Assembly: GCA_002314145.1 (NCBI GenBank) | Contig: DCCG01000002.1 | Span: 62,001 to 126,000 of the forward strand | Origin: Thalassolituus sp. UBA1087 | GTDB taxonomy: Bacteria > Pseudomonadota > Gammaproteobacteria > Pseudomonadales > Oceanobacteraceae | Direction of reading: 5' to 3' | Length of the DNA: 64,000 nt | Part shown: positions 51,875 to 60,900 of the stretch, one piece after another | Layout of the letters: every line of letters starts with the position of its first letter | How positions within the stretch are numbered: the first letter of the stretch is position 1 | Translations under genes and position numbers: made by a program | Notes under the pieces: generated by a model | The model's input: the letters and a program-made list of their open reading frames with translations, nothing else | What the model was told of the DNA's origin: nothing | Database searches by the model: none

Positions 51875-53797
51875 TCATAACCGGTATTGCTTCATCAGAC
51901 CATTCAGATTATTCACTACCCCCGTCAGAGCCCCGGTGGCTGTTTCTGTGGCATGAACAATCTCTGTAATTTCAGCACTGGCGTGGTGAATATCACTGAC
52001 ATTAGAAGCAATATTTTCAGAAACAACACTTTGCTCTGACGTCGCCCGGGCAATGTCGGCATTACTGTTCTTTAATGTTTCCATCGCCGTCAGTACCGAT
52101 GAGAAAGTTTCACCCACCCCGTCAATTAACCCGGCGTTATTACCCGCCTGCTGACGGTTATCCTGCATCAGGCTGGTCGCCTGTTGGCCACGTCTCTGCA
52201 GCCGCTCGACCATGGCATTGATTTCTTCAGTCGACGCCTGAGTACGGCTGGCCAGCGAGCGTACTTCATCTGCCACCACGGCAAAACCACGCCCCTGCTC
52301 ACCTGCCCGTGCGGCTTCAATCGCGGCATTCAGCGCCAACAGATTGGTTTGCTCGGCAATATTGCGAATCACCTCCAGCACCGCTGAAATGTTGACACTT
52401 TCCGATGCCAGTTCCGACACTGCCTGCTCAGATTTTTCGGTCGCCTCCGATTGCTGCCGTATTTTTTCCGATGCTTCGGCCAATAAATCCGCTCCCTGAC
52501 GGATGGTATCAAGCACATGCTCCGCATTTTCCCGGGCATCACCGGTACTGCCGGACACCACGCCAGCCGACTGAGATAAATCATGGGCGGCTGAAGCCAG
52601 GGTATCAGCGCGGTCGTTCTGACCTTTCTGAATCAGACTCATGCGTCCGGAAAGATCCGATAACTGCTCCGTCGATTGCGTGACCTGGGCCGCCTGATCT
52701 GACACCGCTTTCATTGTTGTCTGCAGACGGTCCAGCAAGCGGTCAAATTCACGTGACATCTGGCCAAATTCGTCGCTGCGGCGGGAATTAAAACGCACAC
52801 TCAGGTCGCCTTCCCCTTCCGCCAGTTCACAGATAGCCCGGGTCTGCTGATCAAGCGGTTTCATAACAATGGTTTTAACCAGCAGATACACCACCAGCAT
52901 CAACACTGCCAAAGCAACCAACAGCTTGGCCAGCGTTGAGGTAAAGGCTGAAATCATCACCGCGTGTTTGTCTTCCTGCGCAATGGCAACAATGATGTCA
53001 TAACCCCAGGGCTCATATTGCTGTACAGAATATTCCCAGCCACTCAATTCGCCGGACAGCACCTGATTCACAGTCGCGCTGTCGACATGCTCAGAATGCA
53101 GACGTACCGACGCTTTGGTATCGCGCAGGGCGACAAACCCCTGATCCAGAATACGGTAGCGGGCGATGGCCTGCTTCAGTCCCTGCAGGTCCGCGGAGTA
53201 CCCCACATACCAGATGCCAATCACCTCGCCCGCCGCATTTTTCAATGGCTCATAAGCGGTCAGGTAAGGCTTACCCAGAATATCCACCTCACCGTAGTAA
53301 GCCTTGCCCTGACGGATCGTCGCCATGGCTTTACCGGCCGGGGCCAGCTTGGTTCCGACTGCCCGTTTCCCCTCTTTCATCACATTGGTCGAAATACGGA
53401 TAAAGTCGTCCCCCTGACGACTGAATATTGTGGCGGTGCCACCCATAATGGCCGTCAGTTCATCAACCAGCTGATAATCACCGGCCAGCCCGGTACGCCC
53501 CATATACAGATTGGTGGCAGCCGTTCCGTTGACCTGTACCGCTTCCCCCAGACGCGCACTGCCCAACGCCATGCCATTCTGCCGCAGAAGTTTCATAGAA
53601 CTTTTGACCCGCTCAGAAATAATCCCGTTGGTCAGATCCATCAGCGTGGTTAACTCCAGCAATGCCGCCTGTTGTTCCCGCTGGTGACGTTCATCAGCGG
53701 TTTCGCTGGCAGAGTAAAGACTGATCAGTGCCATCAGAACACCAAAACCGGCGACAAACAGACCGAGCGTAACAAGAAACTTTCTGAGTACAGACAT
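51875..53797 (-). CDS. Methyl-accepting chemotaxis protein with Cache sensor
   Basis: Chemoreceptor of 640 residues. The first transmembrane helix is at about 8-30, followed by a periplasmic Cache3-Cache2 type sensor (about 31-270; YMGRTGLAGDYQLVDELTAIMGGTATIF and GIWYVGYSAD are typical pieces). A second helix lies at about 285-310, then HAMP. The signalling hairpin carries EQTNLLALNAAIEAARAGE and GRGFAVVADEVRSLA. Start ATG at 53797 has a GGAG site; the longer frame is unsupported. The ligand is unknown; its position beside urease is suggestive only. Confidence 0.92.
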   Translation of the reverse strand: MSVLRKFLVTLGLFVAGFGVLMALISLYSASETADERHQREQQAALLELTTLMDLTNGIISERVKSSMKLLRQNGMALGSARLGEAVQVNGTAATNLYMGRTGLAGDYQLVDELTAIMGGTATIFSRQGDDFIRISTNVMKEGKRAVGTKLAPAGKAMATIRQGKAYYGEVDILGKPYLTAYEPLKNAAGEVIGIWYVGYSADLQGLKQAIARYRILDQGFVALRDTKASVRLHSEHVDSATVNQVLSGELSGWEYSVQQYEPWGYDIIVAIAQEDKHAVMISAFTSTLAKLLVALAVLMLVVYLLVKTIVMKPLDQQTRAICELAEGEGDLSVRFNSRRSDEFGQMSREFDRLLDRLQTTMKAVSDQAAQVTQSTEQLSDLSGRMSLIQKGQNDRADTLASAAHDLSQSAGVVSGSTGDARENAEHVLDTIRQGADLLAEASEKIRQQSEATEKSEQAVSELASESVNISAVLEVIRNIAEQTNLLALNAAIEAARAGEQGRGFAVVADEVRSLASRTQASTEEINAMVERLQRRGQQATSLMQDNRQQAGNNAGLIDGVGETFSSVLTAMETLKNSNADIARATSEQSVVSENIASNVSDIHHASAEITEIVHATETATGALTGVVNNLNGLMKQYRL

Positions 53798-53919
53798 GGC
53801 AACTCCAGTGAAGGGGGCTTCGCCGAAGTATAGGAAGAAGGATGGCAAATGCTGCCGGCGGTCAGTTAATACAGGAAGTTAATTCATCGTCAATAACTGA
53901 TAGTTTTAACACCAATTCC

Positions 53920-53933
53920 TGACCGTATGGTCA
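53920..53933. promoter_or_regulatory. Perfect palindrome next to the urease promoter
   Basis: TGACC-GTAT-GGTCA is a perfect inverted repeat ending 3 bp before the sigma-54 -24 element. ACCAA and TTGGT flank it as an outer, slightly asymmetric repeat. It could be an operator for a repressor or modulator of urease. It does not match the NtrC site. Confidence 0.5.
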
Positions 53934-53936
53934 AGT

Positions 53937-53952
53937 TGGTACCCGCCTTGCT
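53937..53952 (+). promoter_or_regulatory. Sigma-54 promoter of the urease operon
   Basis: TGGTAC-CCGCC-TTGCT places GG and GC at the required -24/-12 spacing and differs from the TGGCAC-N5-TTGCA consensus at only two positions. Transcription would begin about 65 bases before the ureD start. Sigma-54 control of urease usually means NtrC-dependent activation on nitrogen limitation; no NtrC box was identified by eye. Confidence 0.75.
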
Positions 53953-54027
53953 TAAACAATCCGGCATACATTACTCTGACCATGACTTAGCCTCTGATTA
54001 TTCAGCCCGAACCTGAGGAGAAACGGC

Positions 54028-54912
54028 TTGAATCTACCCGTTCAGCCGCTGAAAAGCGCACAAGCTGATGCACCATACTGGAACGCACAGCTTCAGCTTA
54101 CAACCAAAAAGACGCCCAGAGGCACCAGACTGGTGCACAAAAGCCATTCAGGCCCGCTTTATGTGCAAAAACCTTTTTACCCTGAAGGCTCTGGCTGTGC
54201 ACATATTTACCTTCTGCACCCGCCCGGCGGTATTGTATCCGGTGATTGCTTAACCATTGATGTTCACGCCGGAGCAGACAGCCATACACTGATTACCACT
54301 CCGGGGGCAGGACGGGTGTATAAGGCCCGCCCGGATGGCCTGATTCAGAAACAGATCGTCAACCTGAGCACAGAATCCGGCGCCATGCTGGAATGGATGC
54401 CACTTGAAACCATTCTGTTTCCTTCATCCAGAGCGCAACTGGAAACCCGCGTTGATCTGGCCGCAGACAGTACCTTTATCGGCTGGGAAATCACCAGCCT
54501 CGGCTTACCCGCCAATGGTATCCGCCTGTATGACGATGACCAGCAGACGACCCTGAAACAGGGTCTGAAGATATACCGTGACGGTCGCCTGCTGCTCAAT
54601 GAACGCCTGAAACTGACACCGGACAATAACGAGGTATTAAATGCCCCGGCCGGCTTCCGCAACCATCCTGTTCACGGGCTGCTGGTTGCCGGGCCGTTTG
54701 CCCAGGCGCCGGATGAAGACAGTATGAAAACCCTGCAGGCACTGTGTGAATCACAACTCGCAGGCGTCAGTATGAACGGACAGTTTTTAACCGTACGTTA
54801 TCTGGGCGACTGCAGTGAAAAAGCCCGCCTGTTGTTAACAGAATTCTGGGCGGTTATCCGTCCGTTATTAATGCAGCGCCCGGCCTGCGCACCACGCATC
54901 TGGGCAACCTGA
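54028..54912 (+). CDS. ureD: Urease accessory protein UreD
   Basis: Urease maturation factor of 294 residues that binds apo-urease and recruits UreF and UreG for nickel insertion. LYVQKPFYPEGSGCAHIYLLHPPGG and the following GDCLTIDV are family motifs, in pieces of residues 48-77; TTPGAGRVYKA follows. The start is TTG at 54028 with a TGAGGAG site, and no in-frame ATG gives a better start. First gene of the operon, 75 bp past the sigma-54 element. Confidence 0.95.
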   Translation: MNLPVQPLKSAQADAPYWNAQLQLTTKKTPRGTRLVHKSHSGPLYVQKPFYPEGSGCAHIYLLHPPGGIVSGDCLTIDVHAGADSHTLITTPGAGRVYKARPDGLIQKQIVNLSTESGAMLEWMPLETILFPSSRAQLETRVDLAADSTFIGWEITSLGLPANGIRLYDDDQQTTLKQGLKIYRDGRLLLNERLKLTPDNNEVLNAPAGFRNHPVHGLLVAGPFAQAPDEDSMKTLQALCESQLAGVSMNGQFLTVRYLGDCSEKARLLLTEFWAVIRPLLMQRPACAPRIWAT

Positions 54913-54962
54913 ACAGACATACAAGAAATACCTGAATTTAATCTGAATAACTGAGGTGCACG

Positions 54963-55265
54963 ATGGAATTGCTTCCCCGCGAAAAAGACAAGCTGCTGGT
55001 GTTTACCGCCGCTTTGTTGGCTGAGCGACGTTTAAACCGCGGCCTGAAACTGAACTATCCGGAAGCCATGGCGTATCTGACCATGGAAATTATGGAAGGC
55101 GCCCGTGACGGCAAAACCGTGGCCGAATTAATGAGCTACGGAAAAACACTGCTCAGCGCCGACCAGGTTATGGACGGTGTACCGGAATTAATTCATGAAG
55201 TGCAGGTTGAAGCCACCTTTCCGGATGGCACCAAATTAGTCACCGTTCACGAACCGATCGTATAA
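54963..55265 (+). CDS. ureA: Urease gamma subunit
   Basis: Smallest structural subunit of urease, 100 residues, the standard length. MELLPREKDKLLVFTAALLA and LNYPEAMAYLTMEIMEGARDG (residues 30-50) are highly conserved. A TGAGG site precedes the ATG. Separate ureA and ureB genes are the usual bacterial arrangement. Confidence 0.98.
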   Translation: MELLPREKDKLLVFTAALLAERRLNRGLKLNYPEAMAYLTMEIMEGARDGKTVAELMSYGKTLLSADQVMDGVPELIHEVQVEATFPDGTKLVTVHEPIV

Positions 55266-55376
55266 AACGGCTGCGCTGCCAGAGCATGATCCAGGACGCT
55301 TCGTTTTAACGGGCTCCGCAGACGTTTTAAGAAGGCTGTCTTTTCAGACCGCCCTTACAGAATAAAGGAGAAGATT

Positions 55377-55682
55377 ATGATTCCGGGTGAAGTAATCCCT
55401 GCCGATGGCGAGATCGTTCTGAACGAAGGACGTAAAACCATCACTATCCGTGTCGAAAATACCGGCGACCGTCCGGTTCAGGTGGGCTCACATTATCATT
55501 TTTATGAAACCAATCCGGCACTGTCGTTTGACCGCGAACAGGCCCGGGGCTTCCGCCTGAATATACCATCCGGTACCGCCGTGCGTTTCGAGCCGGGCCA
55601 GGGGCGTGAAGTAGAATTAGTAGAATACGTTGGTGACCGTAAAGTGTACGGTTTCCGTGGCGATGTAATGGGCAAACTTTAA
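55377..55682 (+). CDS. ureB: Urease beta subunit
   Basis: Structural subunit of 101 residues. MIPGEVIPADGEIVLNEGR, the VGSHYHFYETN motif and FRLNIPSGTAVRFEPGQ are standard. An AAAGGAG site lies close to the ATG. A 111-bp gap without a gene separates it from ureA. Confidence 0.98.
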   Translation: MIPGEVIPADGEIVLNEGRKTITIRVENTGDRPVQVGSHYHFYETNPALSFDREQARGFRLNIPSGTAVRFEPGQGREVELVEYVGDRKVYGFRGDVMGKL

Positions 55683-55693
55683 GGGGTTAATTT

Positions 55694-57403
55694 ATGAGCC
55701 GCACAATGGACAGAACGTCTTATTCACAAATGTTTGGCCCGACCACCGGCGACAAAGTACGTCTCGGCGATACCGAATTATTTATTCAGATTGAAAAAGA
55801 TTTCACCACTTACGGCGACGAAGTAAAATTCGGCGGCGGTAAAGTGATCCGCGATGGTATGGGTCAGAGTCAGCGTACCAGCCAGGAAACCGTGGATCTG
55901 GTGATTACCAATGCAGTGGTACTGGATCACTGGGGCGTGGTGAAAGCGGACGTCGGTGTCAAAGACGGCCGTATTTTTGCCATCGGCAAGGCCGGTAATC
56001 CGGATATTCAGAACGACGTCGATATTATTGTGGGTCCGGGCACCGAAGTGATCGCCGGTGAAGGTTCGATTCTGACCGCCGGGGGCATTGATGCTCACAT
56101 TCACTTTATCTGCCCGCAACAGGTTGAAGAAGCCTTAATGAGTGGTGTCACAACCATGATTGGCGGCGGTACCGGTCCGGCCACGGGGACGAACGCCACT
56201 ACCTGTACCTCCGGCCCCTGGTATATCGGTAAAATGCTGCAGGGGACTGACGACCTGCCAATGAACTTTGGTTTTCTCGGTAAAGGTAACGGCAGCCTGC
56301 CGGAAGCACTGGAAGAACAGCTGGAAGCCGGTGCCTGTGGCTTAAAACTGCACGAAGACTGGGGGACAACCCCCGCCGCTATCGACTGCTGTTTGAGTGT
56401 GGCGGAAAAATACGATGTGCAGGTCGCCATTCACACTGACACCCTGAACGAATCCGGCTTCGTTGATGACACCATTGGCGCCTTTAAAGATCGCGTGATT
56501 CACACCTACCACACCGAAGGGGCCGGCGGTGGCCACGCACCGGATATTATCCGCGCCTGTAGTTATCCCAATGTACTGCCCTCTTCCACCAACCCGACCC
56601 GGCCGTACACCAACAACACCATCGATGAGCATCTGGATATGCTGATGGTCTGTCATCACCTCGACAGCTCCATTCCGGAAGATGTGGCCTTCGCCGATTC
56701 ACGTATCCGCAAAGAAACCATCGCCGCCGAAGATATTTTCCATGACCGTGGTGCTTTCAGCATGATTTCTTCCGACTCTCAGGCCATGGGCCGTGTCGGT
56801 GAAGTGGTGACCCGGACCTGGCAAACCGCGCATAAAATGAAAACCCAGTTCGGTTTTCTGCAGGAAGATGAAGACCTGGGCGCAGATAATTTCCGTGCCC
56901 GTCGTTACATCGCCAAGTACACGATTAACCCGGCCATCGCCCACGGCATTGCCCATGAAGTAGGCTCCATTGAAAAAGGCAAGCTGGCCGACCTGGTGCT
57001 GTGGAAACCTGCGTTTTTTGGCTCCAAACCCAGCATGATTATTAAAGGTGGCATGATTGCAGCGGCACCTATGGGTGACCCGAATGCGTCCATTCCTACG
57101 CCGCAACCGGTGCATTACCGCATGATGTTCGGCGCGATGGGCCGTGCAGTGAACGCCACAACACTGACGTTTGTGTCAGAAGCTGCGCTGAAAAATAACG
57201 TGAAAGAGAAATATGGTCTGCAACGCGGAATTGCCGCATGCAAAAACACGCGCAACATCCGTAAATCCGATATGGTCCTGAATGACTGGATGCCAACCAT
57301 TACGGTTGACCCACAAACCTATGAAGTGCGTGCGGATGGTGAGCTGCTGACCTGCGAGCCGGCCAGCGAGCTGCCACTGGCACAACTCTATAACCTGTTT
57401 TAA
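55694..57403 (+). CDS. ureC: Urease alpha (catalytic) subunit
   Basis: Nickel enzyme that hydrolyses urea to ammonia and carbamate, 569 residues. All active-site residues are present: His135 and His137 (DAHIHF), carbamylated Lys218 (CGLKLHED), His247, His273, the flap Cys320-His321 (MVCHHLD), Arg337 and Asp361. The enzyme should be active. An AAGGGG site precedes the ATG, 11 bp after ureB. Confidence 0.99.
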   Translation: MSRTMDRTSYSQMFGPTTGDKVRLGDTELFIQIEKDFTTYGDEVKFGGGKVIRDGMGQSQRTSQETVDLVITNAVVLDHWGVVKADVGVKDGRIFAIGKAGNPDIQNDVDIIVGPGTEVIAGEGSILTAGGIDAHIHFICPQQVEEALMSGVTTMIGGGTGPATGTNATTCTSGPWYIGKMLQGTDDLPMNFGFLGKGNGSLPEALEEQLEAGACGLKLHEDWGTTPAAIDCCLSVAEKYDVQVAIHTDTLNESGFVDDTIGAFKDRVIHTYHTEGAGGGHAPDIIRACSYPNVLPSSTNPTRPYTNNTIDEHLDMLMVCHHLDSSIPEDVAFADSRIRKETIAAEDIFHDRGAFSMISSDSQAMGRVGEVVTRTWQTAHKMKTQFGFLQEDEDLGADNFRARRYIAKYTINPAIAHGIAHEVGSIEKGKLADLVLWKPAFFGSKPSMIIKGGMIAAAPMGDPNASIPTPQPVHYRMMFGAMGRAVNATTLTFVSEAALKNNVKEKYGLQRGIAACKNTRNIRKSDMVLNDWMPTITVDPQTYEVRADGELLTCEPASELPLAQLYNLF

Positions 57404-57413
57404 GGAAACACTC

Positions 57414-57956
57414 ATGCTGGATGTTTACGAACGTTTAGGCACCGATCCCGGTACTGAGTACCACGACCATGTTTATTGCACCGTCGTGGTGGATTATGAA
57501 AAACGTGACCGTGGCCGTCTGAAACTGACCAGTACCGAGGGGGAAGAAGTCCGTCTGTTTCTGGAACGTGGCAAACCTTTAATGGTAGGCGAATATTTAA
57601 AAGCTACTGACGGTAAAATCGTTCAGGTTGAAGGGGCTGTTGAAGCGGTGGCACACGCCAGCTGCGATGACTGGAACACCTTTGCCAAAGCCTGTTACCA
57701 CCTGGGTAACCGGCACGTCAAAGTCGAAGTCGGTGATTGTTGGTTACGCATAAAACCGGATCATGTTCTTGAGGATATGCTGCATCAGCTTGGCTTAATC
57801 GTCAGCCATGAAGAAGCGGTATTTATCCCTGAATCCGGGGCCTATGCCGGCGGCCATCATCACCATGGTGACGATGATCATGGTCATTCGCACGGTCACA
57901 GCCATGCACATGGACACCACCATAATCACGGGCACGGCCACGGACATGACCACTGA
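57414..57956 (+). CDS. ureE: Urease nickel chaperone UreE with His-rich tail
   Basis: Metallochaperone of 180 residues that delivers nickel to the UreDFG complex. The peptide-binding and metal domains include GNRHVKVEVGDCWLRI. The last 35 residues contain 18 His in GH/SH/HD repeats, a nickel-storage tail as in Klebsiella UreE. The tail DNA overlaps the ureF start by 11 bp. The ATG is 10 bp after ureC. Confidence 0.96.
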   Translation: MLDVYERLGTDPGTEYHDHVYCTVVVDYEKRDRGRLKLTSTEGEEVRLFLERGKPLMVGEYLKATDGKIVQVEGAVEAVAHASCDDWNTFAKACYHLGNRHVKVEVGDCWLRIKPDHVLEDMLHQLGLIVSHEEAVFIPESGAYAGGHHHHGDDDHGHSHGHSHAHGHHHNHGHGHGHDH

Positions 57957-58650
57957 TCTGCACCACGGCTCACCACTGACGACACCAGGGCTGCTGCGAC
58001 TGCTGCAACTTTCCAGTGTCAGTCTGCCGGTAGGCGGCTTTGCTTTCTCCCAGGGACTGGAATATGCAGTCGAAAAAGGCTGGGTCAGAAATATGGCTCA
58101 GACACGACACTGGATCGCAACGCAACTGCACGAAACCCAGGCACTTATTGATCTGCCGGTATTAAAAGGTGCTATGCAGTCTGCGGCCGAAAAAAATGAA
58201 GCGCGCTGGTGTGAATGGAATGATTTGATTCTTGCCAGCCGTGAAACCCGGGAGCTGCGTCTGACGGATACGGCCATGGGCGAAGCCCTGGTACGTCTGT
58301 TAAAAAGTCTCGACGTTGAGTTACCTGACTACGCGCTGAATGCCGAAGGTGATATCAGCTTTGTCGCACTCTATGCCTGGCCTGCGGTGCAGTGGCAGAT
58401 TCCCTATGAATCCGCTGCCACCGGGTTAAGCTGGGCATGGCTGGAAAATCTGGTTGCGGCGGCTACCAAACTGGTTCCTTTGGGGCAGACCCAGGCACAG
58501 CAGCTGCTCAGTGATTTACAGACGCTGATTCCCGGGGCAATTGATATATCACACGCAGTGGCAGAAGACGAAATCGGCGGCTCATTACCGGCGATGGCGA
58601 TAGCCAGTGCGAAACATGAGACGCAATACACGCGCCTGTTCCGGTCATGA
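57946..58650 (+). CDS. ureF: Urease accessory protein UreF
   Basis: Maturation factor of 234 residues that bridges UreD and UreG. LLRLLQLSSVSLPVGGFAFSQGLE is the family N-terminal signature (within residues 16-39). The ATG at 57946 lies inside the His-rich end of ureE and gives the expected start; the 46-codon longer frame is only ureE read in another frame. UreG follows only after a 255-bp gap. Confidence 0.95.
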   Translation: MTTDLHHGSPLTTPGLLRLLQLSSVSLPVGGFAFSQGLEYAVEKGWVRNMAQTRHWIATQLHETQALIDLPVLKGAMQSAAEKNEARWCEWNDLILASRETRELRLTDTAMGEALVRLLKSLDVELPDYALNAEGDISFVALYAWPAVQWQIPYESAATGLSWAWLENLVAAATKLVPLGQTQAQQLLSDLQTLIPGAIDISHAVAEDEIGGSLPAMAIASAKHETQYTRLFRS

Positions 58651-58678
58651 AGACTGGTTGCGTTGTCAGTACTTTGTT

Positions 58679-58737
58679 AAAAATTATCTCAGGATGCTCA
58701 GGCAGGGAAACAACACTCCGCTCCTTCGATAATTTTT
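58679..58737. repeat. Inverted repeat in the ureF-ureG gap
   Basis: AAAAATTATC (58679-58688) and GATAATTTTT (58728-58737) are perfect 10-bp inverted repeats 39 bp apart. They lie in an uncommon 255-bp gap inside the urease operon. The whole gap (58651-58905) shows no convincing gene. It may be a regulatory RNA structure or the remnant of a small mobile repeat. Confidence 0.6.
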
Positions 58738-58905
58738 GCCTCGTTCTGGTTGCCTCACTGACGTCCTCATCGCAGGCCAGATTGCAGCTACGGCGCTGAA
58801 CGTAAAAAGACAGTGGCATTAAAAGGGCGTTGTCCGGAGCTGGCCGGCGCCCTGACAGGTAAAATTAAAGAATTTAAGAAATACTCAGAATTTCTGGAGA
58901 ACACA

Positions 58906-59547
58906 ATGAAAAAACAAACTCTGCGCGTTGGTGTTGGCGGCCCGGTAGGTTCCGGTAAAACGGCCTTACTGCGTTCACTCTGCTCGGCCATGCGCGAGCA
59001 TTACAATATTGCCGTAGTCACCAATGATATTTACACCAAAGAAGACGCGGAATTTCTGACCCGTAACGAAGCGCTTCCCGCCGACCGTATTATGGGGGTT
59101 GAAACCGGTGGCTGCCCGCACACCGCCATCCGTGAAGATGCATCAATGAACCTGGCCGCTATCGACGAATTGATGAAGCGCCACGGCGATCTGGATGTGG
59201 TATTTGTTGAAAGTGGCGGTGATAATCTCAGCGCGACCTTCAGTCCGGAACTGTCTGATCTTACAATTTATGTAATCGATGTTTCCGCAGGTGATAAAAT
59301 TCCACGTAAAGGTGGCCCGGGTATCACACGGTCAGACCTTTTGGTGATTAACAAAACAGACCTCGCCCCACTGGTTGGTGCCGACTTGAACGTGATGGAT
59401 GTGGATGCCGCCAGAATGCGTGGCGATCGCCCTTTTGTTTTCTCCAACCTGAAGCAGGCCGAAGGTCTGGACGATATTATTAATTTTATTGTCAGCGAAG
59501 GCATGCTGGAAACGAAAGATATTCCACCGGCAAAAGCTGTGGTCTGA
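58906..59547 (+). CDS. ureG: Urease accessory GTPase UreG
   Basis: SIMIBI GTPase of 213 residues that powers nickel insertion. P-loop GGPVGSGKTALL, the nickel-binding Cys-Pro-His in TGGCPHTAIREDASMN, FVESGGDNLSATF and NKTDLAPLVGA are all present. The ATG at 58906 has a CTGGAGA site. A GTG 93 bases upstream would add an unrelated leader and is rejected. Confidence 0.98.
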   Translation: MKKQTLRVGVGGPVGSGKTALLRSLCSAMREHYNIAVVTNDIYTKEDAEFLTRNEALPADRIMGVETGGCPHTAIREDASMNLAAIDELMKRHGDLDVVFVESGGDNLSATFSPELSDLTIYVIDVSAGDKIPRKGGPGITRSDLLVINKTDLAPLVGADLNVMDVDAARMRGDRPFVFSNLKQAEGLDDIINFIVSEGMLETKDIPPAKAVV

Positions 59548-59572
59548 CCACCGGCATGTATAACCATCACTG

Positions 59573-59589
59573 ACCGGGCAATGCCCGGT
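59573..59589 (+). terminator. Short hairpin after ureG
   Basis: ACCGGGCA and TGCCCGGT form a 17-base near-perfect palindrome 26 bases after the ureG stop. No T run follows directly, so it is a partial terminator at best before hupE. Confidence 0.4.
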
Positions 59590-59678
59590 ATGCAGTCGAT
59601 GATGAATAACCGGCGGCAATAAAATATTTTTTTAAGTAAACTGATTCCATCGAATGAAACTCCCAAAGGAGAGATGTT

Positions 59679-60260
59679 ATGAAAAAACTGCTGATCTCTG
59701 CCGCAGCACTTATGCTGCCGGCTGTGGCATTTGCCCACACAGGTCACGAAACCTCTGGCTTCGCCAGTGGCCTGGCTCACCCTTTTACCGGGCTTGACCA
59801 TTTACTGGCCATGCTGGCCGTGGGTCTGTGGGCCGCACGTCAATCAGGTGCCGCACGCTGGGCAACGCCGGTAGCCTTTGTGCTGATGATGGGCGTCGGT
59901 GCCGTGGCAGGGACCACACAATGGCAATTACCCATCACTGAATGGATGATCGTCGCATCCGTTGTTGTGTTTGGTGCTCTGGTGGCATTCAACCTGAAAC
60001 TGAAAATGGCCAACAGCGCTATTGCCGGTGCCGCCGTAGCAGGCGTATTTGCTTTCTTCCACGGTTTTGCCCACGGTGCTGAGATGCCGGCCATGGCCAG
60101 CCTGGCCACTTACGGTGCAGGCTTTATGCTGGCAACCGCTATCCTCCACGCAGCGGGCTACCTGATGGCAGCATTTGGCAACAATAAAGTGGCAGACATG
60201 AGCCGCCGCGCTGCCGGTGCCTCTATTGCAGTTGCGGGGATCGCCCTGGGCGTTGCCTGA
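59679..60260 (+). CDS. HupE/UreJ family nickel permease
   Basis: Membrane protein of 193 residues. A cleavable signal-like start ending at AFA is followed by HTGHETSGFASGLAHPFTGLDHLLAML (residues 20-46), the family's His-rich signature. FHGFAHGAEMP and about six helices complete it. It probably imports nickel for urease, given the position behind ureG. An AAAGGAGA site precedes the ATG. A 131-bp gap with a hairpin suggests a secondary promoter is possible. Confidence 0.93.
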   Translation: MKKLLISAAALMLPAVAFAHTGHETSGFASGLAHPFTGLDHLLAMLAVGLWAARQSGAARWATPVAFVLMMGVGAVAGTTQWQLPITEWMIVASVVVFGALVAFNLKLKMANSAIAGAAVAGVFAFFHGFAHGAEMPAMASLATYGAGFMLATAILHAAGYLMAAFGNNKVADMSRRAAGASIAVAGIALGVA

Positions 60261-60272
60261 GCTTAACCACTC

Positions 60273-60299
60273 AAAACGCCGGTTCGCCCGGCGTTTTTT
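60273..60299 (+). terminator. Intrinsic terminator of the urease operon
   Basis: AAAACGCCGG pairs with CCGGCGTTTT around TTCGC and is followed by T residues, 12 bases after the hupE/ureJ stop. Confidence 0.93.
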
Positions 60300-60409
60300 G
60301 CCCCACCCGTATAGCCATATACTCATTTATTGATCTACAAGGCATATCTGCACATATCGCCATGGCATGCTGACAGCGTTGGCTCTGATAACCCATGTGG
60401 AGATGCCCT

Positions 60410-60805
60410 ATGAATAAACTGACCTGCCTGCTTTGCCCTGTATTTGCTGTCAGCCTCAGCCTGACAAGCGCTCTAGCCTCTGCGGCTGATACCAACGCTG
60501 ATTCCCCGGCCACGGCAACCAGGCCCGCCACGGGCCCGCAAAACGGTATGGGCCAGCAAAAAGGAGGGGGAATCGGCCGCAACCGCCCGTCATTTGACGA
60601 TTTTGATCTCAACCATGACGGCAGCATTACTGACGCTGAACTCAATCAGGCCCGCGCGCAGCGGATCCGTCAGAATTCAGAAGCAGGTAAAGCCATGCGC
60701 AACATGGGTAACATGAAGCCGTTCGCAACGCTGGATCTGAACGGTGATAACACGATTGACCGCTCTGAATTCGATGCCCATCAGAAAAGCATGATGGCCC
60801 GCTGA
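60410..60805 (+). CDS. Exported EF-hand calcium-binding protein
   Basis: Small periplasmic protein of 131 residues. A signal peptide ends at ALASAA. A Gly/Gln-rich linker leads to two EF-hand loops: DLNHDGSITDAEL and DLNGDNTIDRSEF, with intact Asp/Asn/Glu ligands. GGAG lies eight bases before the ATG. No interacting gene is adjacent; a calcium-sensing or structural role is inferred from the loops. Confidence 0.88.
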   Translation: MNKLTCLLCPVFAVSLSLTSALASAADTNADSPATATRPATGPQNGMGQQKGGGIGRNRPSFDDFDLNHDGSITDAELNQARAQRIRQNSEAGKAMRNMGNMKPFATLDLNGDNTIDRSEFDAHQKSMMAR

Positions 60806-60900
60806 CGGCTCCGGGGTTCCGCCATTGCGGAACCCCGGCCCTGCCCGGCGGTCTGAGCGGCCGCGGGCATGATGCCCGCTCAGGTATTACACTGAACCTG

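Noticed and set aside
57808..57945. A ureF start 138 bases upstream
   Set aside because: The extra codons are the His-rich ureE tail in another frame; the ATG at 57946 gives the family N-terminus.
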